NCBI RefSeq assembly: GCF_003130705.1
Contig: NZ_CP021354.1
Coordinates: forward strand, 4,154,001 to 4,218,000
Source of the DNA: Rhodococcus oxybenzonivorans
GTDB taxonomy: Bacteria > Actinomycetota > Actinomycetes > Mycobacteriales > Mycobacteriaceae
DNA length: 64,000 nt
Direction of reading: 5' to 3'
Position 1 is the first letter of the stretch; each line of letters opens with the position of its first letter. Below, in pieces: positions 58,283 through 64,000 of this stretch. The notes under the pieces are model-generated. The model saw only the letters and a list, made by a program, of their open reading frames with translations, was not told where the DNA came from and made no database searches. Both the position numbers and the translations under genes were made by a program.

Positions 58283-59014
58283 ATGAACGAGGATCTTCTG
58301 GGCATGGCCTGTCCGTACGCACTGGACGCGCTCGACGACCAGGAGCGCCGCGAACTCGACGCTCGGGTCGCCGCCGCCGACGAGGACACCCGAGTCGCGT
58401 TCGCCGCCGAGGTACGGGCAATTCGCGAATCCCTTGCCGTGGTCAGCGAGGTGGGCGCCGTCGCCCCGCCACCCCAGCTGCGGGCCCGGTTGCTCGAACA
58501 GATCGGACAGGACGCACGGGCCGACACCTATGCGCCCGTCCACCTCGACCACCACCGCAACCGCCGGCGTCGTTGGCGGATTGCGGTGGCGGCCGCCGCT
58601 GCGGTCGGAATCCTCGCAGGCGGAACCGTCATCGCCCGGCAACTCACGGAGGGCCCCGACCCGACGGTAGCCGAGCAGGTACTCCAGGCCGCGGACATGC
58701 AGTCGTCGAGCACTCCCATTCCCGGGGGCGGCTCCGCCACGGCCAGTTACTCGAAGTCCGAGGATGCCGCGGTGCTCGTCATGAACGATGTCGTCCCGCC
58801 CGCCGCCGACAGCGTGTACCAGATGTGGCTACTGCCCGAGTCCGGCGACGCACCGGTCCCCGCCGGAACGATGACCCCGGACGACGTCCTGCCGACCACC
58901 ACCGTCGTCCTCGACGACATCGGCTCGATGACGAAGCTGGCCTTCACCATCGAGCCGCCCGGTGGCTCACCACAGCCGACGTCGAATCCGTTCGCCGTGC
59001 TCACGCTGAGCTGA
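58283..59014 (+). CDS. rskA: Anti-sigma-K factor RskA
   Basis: A 243-residue membrane anti-sigma factor from the ATG at 58283 (MNEDLLGMACPYALDALDD), one base after the sigK stop. The N-terminal anti-sigma domain ends at a membrane helix (about residues 97-118, [17 protein letters not shown]). The exported domain has VYQMWLLPESGDAPVPAGTM, a hallmark of RskA-type C-terminal domains. It is expected to hold SigK inactive until proteolysis. Confidence 0.9.
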   Translation: MNEDLLGMACPYALDALDDQERRELDARVAAADEDTRVAFAAEVRAIRESLAVVSEVGAVAPPPQLRARLLEQIGQDARADTYAPVHLDHHRNRRRRWRIAVAAAAAVGILAGGTVIARQLTEGPDPTVAEQVLQAADMQSSSTPIPGGGSATASYSKSEDAAVLVMNDVVPPAADSVYQMWLLPESGDAPVPAGTMTPDDVLPTTTVVLDDIGSMTKLAFTIEPPGGSPQPTSNPFAVLTLS

Positions 59015-59050
59015 GCGAACAGGGTCAGCGGGAATACGGCCGCGACACGA

Positions 59051-59087
59051 CGAAACCCCCGCGCGGAAGATCCGCACGGGGGTTTCG
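59051..59087. terminator. Convergent terminator between rskA and groEL
   Basis: CGAAACCCCCG (59051-59061) pairs perfectly with CGGGGGTTTCG (59077-59087), and the stem extends inward after a mismatch. The bases after the stem are T-rich on both strands (TTTCGTTC). Confidence 0.85.
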
Positions 59088-59131
59088 TTCGGCCGAAAGA
59101 TGAGGACATCGATCGGTTCGCGGCTACCGCC

Positions 59132-60823
<1,692 letters not shown>

Positions 60824-60835
60824 TCACGTATGGCC

Positions 60836-61135
60836 TTACTTGGAGACGACAGCCAGCACGTCGCGTGCCGACAGGATCAGGTATTCCTGACCGGCGTACT
60901 TGATCTCGGTTCCGCCGTACTTGGAGTAGATGACGGTGTCACCCTCCTTGACGTCGACCGGGATGCGGTTGCCCTGCTCGTTGACGCGGCCTTCGCCGAC
61001 TGCGACGACGGTGCCCTCCTGGGGCTTCTCCTTGGCCGTGTCGGGGATGACCAGGCCGGAGGCAGTCGTCGTCTCAGCCTCGTTGGCCTGGACGAGGATC
61101 TTGTCCTCGAGCGGCTTGATGTTGACGCTCGCCAC
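60836..61135 (-). CDS. groES: Co-chaperonin GroES
   Basis: The 99-residue Hsp10 co-chaperonin forming the lid of GroEL. It starts [16 protein letters not shown] at a GTG at 61135 with GGAGGG upstream, contains the mobile loop [12 protein letters not shown] and ends VLAVVSK. It is the first gene of groES-groEL1, under a CIRCE element. Confidence 0.96.
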   Translation of the reverse strand: MASVNIKPLEDKILVQANEAETTTASGLVIPDTAKEKPQEGTVVAVGEGRVNEQGNRIPVDVKEGDTVIYSKYGGTEIKYAGQEYLILSARDVLAVVSK

Positions 61136-61259
61136 GATGAGCCCTCCACTTTGGGGTATCTGGGTCCGAGGAACATCCTCGGACACCTGTTTGAGTGTTC
61201 CGTTTACGGCACTTCACACAGCCCCGTCGTCGCGGGTGCCGGAGCTCGATCGGCGCCAC

Positions 61260-61286
61260 TTGGCACTCTATACGTGAGAGTGCCAA
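61260..61286. promoter_or_regulatory. CIRCE element (HrcA operator) of groES-groEL1
   Basis: TTGGCACTC (61260-61268) and GAGTGCCAA (61278-61286) form the inverted repeat with exactly 9 bases between, as in CIRCE. It lies 125 bases upstream of groES, implying heat-shock repression by HrcA. Confidence 0.92.
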
Positions 61287-61365
61287 CGCTCAAGGAGGAG
61301 CCCCCGGCTGATCGCGCTCAGCGGAATCCCACCCTCCGGACGGGTTGTCGCCCTAAGGTCGTCTG

Positions 61366-63084
61366 GTGTCTGACATGAACCGGCGTACCTTCCTCACGAT
61401 TGCCGGACTCGGCGCCATCGGAGCGGTGAGCATCAGCGGACGTCCGTGGGGACTGCAGTACGCAGGCGCCGCCCCCCTTCCCACCTCCGGAGCGGGCACC
61501 ACACTCGAAGCGACAGCCGTCCCTCTGGGAACGTCCGGATACCGCAAGCTCGGCGCGGGTCCGGGTTGGCCCACGATCGTGCGCACCGAACTCGCCGAGG
61601 CCCGGAACGGCCGCGAAGACCGCCGCACCGCGCTCGCGTCGCTCGTGCAGCTCACCGACGTCCACCTCGTCGATACCCAGTCCCCGGTGCGGTTCGAATA
61701 CGTCCACCCCTTCACAGGTTCCGCGTTCCGTCCGCAGGAAACCCTCACGGCGCACGGGCTGGTCGCCCTCGTTCACCGGGTCAACGCTCTCGCCGCCGGC
61801 CCCCACACCCAGCGGCCGTTCGACGCGGTCGTGAGCACCGGCGACAACACCGACAACAAAGAGTTCGCCGAGTTGAGCTGGTTTCTCACCGCCCTCAACG
61901 GTGGCACCATCGTCCCCAACACCGGTGCGCCCGACCGCTACGAGGGCGTGCAGAATTCGGGTGCGGATCTGTACTGGAACCCGGAGTCCCCGATCCAGGA
62001 CATGTACAAGAAAGCCGGCTTCCCCGAAATTCCCGGCCTGCTCGGAGCGGCGATCGACCCCGTCACCAGCCCCGGGCTTCGCACGCCGTGGTACTGCGTC
62101 TTCGGGAATCACGAAGACTCCGTCGAAGGCACTGTGCCCAGCGGCATCCCACCGCTCGACGCGATGTACACCGGTTCACTGAAGTTCGAGGTTCCGGGAT
62201 CGCCCGAGCAGGCGAAGGCGGTCGATATCGCGACGAAGTACGACCCCGGCGCCATCGCCGGCGTCCTCTCCGCCTTCACGACGCCACCGCGGGTGGTCAC
62301 CCCCGATCCGACGCGAGCCCCGTTCACACCACGCCAGTTCATCGCCGCCCATCTGGATCCGGCCAACACGGGCCCCGGCCCGGTAGGCCACGGGTTCGCT
62401 CCCGACGCAGGTGACACGGGAATCGGCTACTACGCCTTCGACATCGCTCCCGGTGTGGTCGGTATCAGCATGGATTCCACCAATCACGCCGGTTTCGTCG
62501 ACGGCTCATTGGGCGCCGCCCAGTTCCGCTGGATCGAGGACACGTTGCTCGCCGGCAGCAGCGTGTACTACGACTCCGCGGGCGCCCGGGTGTCGCAGTC
62601 GCGTTCGGACACCTGGTTCGTCCTCTTCAGCCATCACACGAGCACCACCATGGACAACCTCGTCCCAGACCCGGCCAATCCGACCGAACCCCGAATTCCG
62701 GCCGCACAATTGGTGAGCCTGCTCCATCGTTTCCCGAACGTGCTCGCCTGGGTCAACGGACACACCCACGAGAACCGGATCACTCCCTGGGCCGGACCCA
62801 CACCGGAACAGTCGTTCTGGGAGGTCAATACCGCATCGCACATCGACTTTCCGCAGCACGGGCGAATCCTCGAAGTGGTCGACAACGCCGACGGCACAGT
62901 GTCGATCCTCACCACCTTGTTCGAAGCCGACAGCCCGTACTCGGTCGACTACACGGACCTGTCCGCGCTCGGACTCGCCTCTCTGTATCGGGAGCTGTCG
63001 TTCAACGACATTCACACCGACCCCGTCCGGCTGGGCGCTTCCGTCGACCACAACGTCGAACTGTTGCTGTCGTCGGGTCGTTAG
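61366..63084 (+). CDS. Tat-exported metallophosphoesterase, TIGR03767-type
   Basis: A 572-residue calcineurin-like phosphoesterase. A twin-arginine signal NRRTFLTIAGLGAIG at the N-terminus predicts export in folded form. Metal-binding motifs are visible as QLTDVHL, STGDNTDN, FGNHED and the late VNGHTHENR. The length fits the actinobacterial TIGR03767 family of unknown substrate. The start is GTG 61366; ATG 61375 is possible. It ends exactly where the convergent channel gene ends. Confidence 0.88.
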   Translation: MSDMNRRTFLTIAGLGAIGAVSISGRPWGLQYAGAAPLPTSGAGTTLEATAVPLGTSGYRKLGAGPGWPTIVRTELAEARNGREDRRTALASLVQLTDVHLVDTQSPVRFEYVHPFTGSAFRPQETLTAHGLVALVHRVNALAAGPHTQRPFDAVVSTGDNTDNKEFAELSWFLTALNGGTIVPNTGAPDRYEGVQNSGADLYWNPESPIQDMYKKAGFPEIPGLLGAAIDPVTSPGLRTPWYCVFGNHEDSVEGTVPSGIPPLDAMYTGSLKFEVPGSPEQAKAVDIATKYDPGAIAGVLSAFTTPPRVVTPDPTRAPFTPRQFIAAHLDPANTGPGPVGHGFAPDAGDTGIGYYAFDIAPGVVGISMDSTNHAGFVDGSLGAAQFRWIEDTLLAGSSVYYDSAGARVSQSRSDTWFVLFSHHTSTTMDNLVPDPANPTEPRIPAAQLVSLLHRFPNVLAWVNGHTHENRITPWAGPTPEQSFWEVNTASHIDFPQHGRILEVVDNADGTVSILTTLFEADSPYSVDYTDLSALGLASLYRELSFNDIHTDPVRLGASVDHNVELLLSSGR

Positions 63085-63618
63085 TCACTTTCGTCCACGG
63101 GCCCAGCCGACGGCTGCCGCCACCACGCGGATGCCGACGCCGATGAGAATCAGGTTCCCGATGATCTGGACACTGACGACAGCGCGCGACGGATCGGTCG
63201 TCGCCGTGATGTCCCCGAAGCCCACGGTCGAAAACACCGTCAACGAGAAGTACAGGGCATCCATCCGGCTGAGCGATTCGGAGAAGTATGTCGGGTAACT
63301 CTGGGACATCAGGCTGTATCCCACGGCGTAGCCGAGCAGATAGACAGGAAGAATCAGTGCCAGCGCCTCTATGGCCTGCAGCGTGGGCACGTCGGACCGC
63401 AGAATCTGCCGGATCTGCCACACGGCGACCACCAGCACGACGAGCAGTCCCCCCACGAGGAGCGTGATCGTGGAGATGCCGTCGACCGAGGTCCACGGGA
63501 GCACGAAGTAGCCCACGCCGCAGAGCGCAACCGTCGCGACCGGGCGCACGAGCCCGCGGCGCAGCAGCCGCCGACGATCGCGCGGGTCGAGGTTGCGAAA
63601 CTCGCTGGCATTTCCCAT
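63085..63618 (-). CDS. Two-pore-helix potassium channel (ion channel 2 family)
   Basis: A 177-residue membrane protein with four hydrophobic segments. The selectivity filter is T131-V-G-F-G-D136, preceded by the pore helix LYFSLTVFS. There is no RCK or cyclic-nucleotide domain, so it is a minimal K+ channel. The basic N-terminus RDRRRLLRRG lies before helix 1. The ATG at 63618 has AGGA upstream. Confidence 0.88.
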   Translation of the reverse strand: MGNASEFRNLDPRDRRRLLRRGLVRPVATVALCGVGYFVLPWTSVDGISTITLLVGGLLVVLVVAVWQIRQILRSDVPTLQAIEALALILPVYLLGYAVGYSLMSQSYPTYFSESLSRMDALYFSLTVFSTVGFGDITATTDPSRAVVSVQIIGNLILIGVGIRVVAAAVGWARGRK

Positions 63619-63826
63619 GAAATTCCTCCGGACAACTGCGCAGGTGGGACCGGATATCGAGCGCCATCCTCGTCTCGTCGGCTCGAAACTCGAGAGCGAA
63701 AGCCACCAGATTTCTGTAACGTTCGGGTAACGGTCGCCGATTCATGGGGCAGGGATGCTTCTCGTGGAGGGCGTTCCGGGAAAGACAGCAGGGCAAGACG
63801 CGACAATGTGGGAGGGGGTGTGTGGA

Positions 63827-64000
63827 ATGAATATGTCCTTGGGCATGTCCACGGGTGCTGCCGGAGTCGGTTCCGCCCTCGTCACCACCGACTCCAACGG
63901 TTCGCAGAGCGTCGAGTTCCGATACCTGTCGGCCGACGAGGCCCACACCGACCTCGGTGACCTCGTCCGTTCCTCTATCTCCCTCATGACCACCCAGGTG
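63827..64000 (+). CDS. Hypothetical protein, N-terminal part, cut by right edge
   Basis: From the ATG at 63827 a frame of 58 codons runs to the window edge (MNMSLGMSTGAAGVGSALVT). GGAGGG lies about 10 bases upstream. The opening resembles DUF7159-like mycobacterial proteins that start with an actin/Hsp70-like beta-strand, but this is a weak call. The 208 bases between the channel gene and this ATG contain no gene. Confidence 0.55.
   Translation, partial: MNMSLGMSTGAAGVGSALVTTDSNGSQSVEFRYLSADEAHTDLGDLVRSSISLMTTQV

Overview
The window is high-GC actinobacterial DNA, and gene content and order point to a Rhodococcus-like member of the Mycobacteriales (Nocardiaceae). The pointers are a LexA-controlled dnaE2 plus imuA'-imuB mutasome, sigD-rsdA-whiB3, mfpA, an acrA1-like fatty acyl-CoA reductase, an intracellular choD-type cholesterol oxidase, guaB/guaB3 and a His-tailed groEL1 under a CIRCE element. 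From memory, the order follows the Mycobacterium tuberculosis block from add (Rv3313c) to groES (Rv3418c), with insertions and losses; this synteny was not computed.

Layout. 1-2530 (minus): nucleoside salvage, add (cut by the left edge), deoA, cdd. 2784-6179 (plus): succinate dehydrogenase sdhCDAB, ended by a perfect 21-bp hairpin. 6320-6690: a deletion scar joining remnants of an amino-acid permease and a BBE-type flavoenzyme. 6981-13924: a D,D-carboxypeptidase, a YihY-type membrane protein, trpS, an exonuclease III, an MFS exporter and icd. 14198-16841: a SAM-IV riboswitch, a tiny poly-cysteine leader ORF, then metY-metX. 16863-22353: DUF3017, folD, mfpA, trmL, a LysR/TDT-transporter pair, rhodanese and a DUF4349 lipoprotein. 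22433-25687: dnaE2 with a perfect SOS box. 25831-29622: a cobalamin-riboswitch-controlled ABC importer operon ending in a FhuF-like 2Fe-2S protein. 29746-33893: an MMPL transporter and the acyl-CoA reductase. 33904-38539: assorted metabolic genes including an R2lox oxidase. 38532-41009: imuA'-imuB with a second SOS box. 41118-46178: a Ser/Thr kinase, a PspC-domain two-component system and a divergent PspC membrane protein. 46241-52605: guaA, choD, guaB3, guaB. 52825-59014: DUF5319, rsdA, sigD, a helical-repeat protein, a MerR regulator, whiB3, sigK-rskA. 59132-61286: groEL1, groES and CIRCE. 61366-64000: a Tat-exported phosphoesterase, a K+ channel, and the start of a gene cut by the right edge.

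How it fits together. The window is mostly core metabolism (TCA cycle, purine/pyrimidine, methionine, folate) mixed with stress and redox regulation (SOS mutagenesis, SigD, SigK, WhiB3, HrcA/CIRCE). The most notable regulation is in RNA leaders: metY sits behind a SAM-IV aptamer followed directly by a Shine-Dalgarno and an M-M-C-C-C-C-R-R ORF, suggesting joint SAM and cysteine sensing. A B12 aptamer heads an operon that pairs a metal-chelate ABC importer with a FhuF-like reductase. No tRNA, rRNA, CRISPR array, insertion sequence or phage module was recognised. All family names come from reading the translated sequences by eye; no database search was run.
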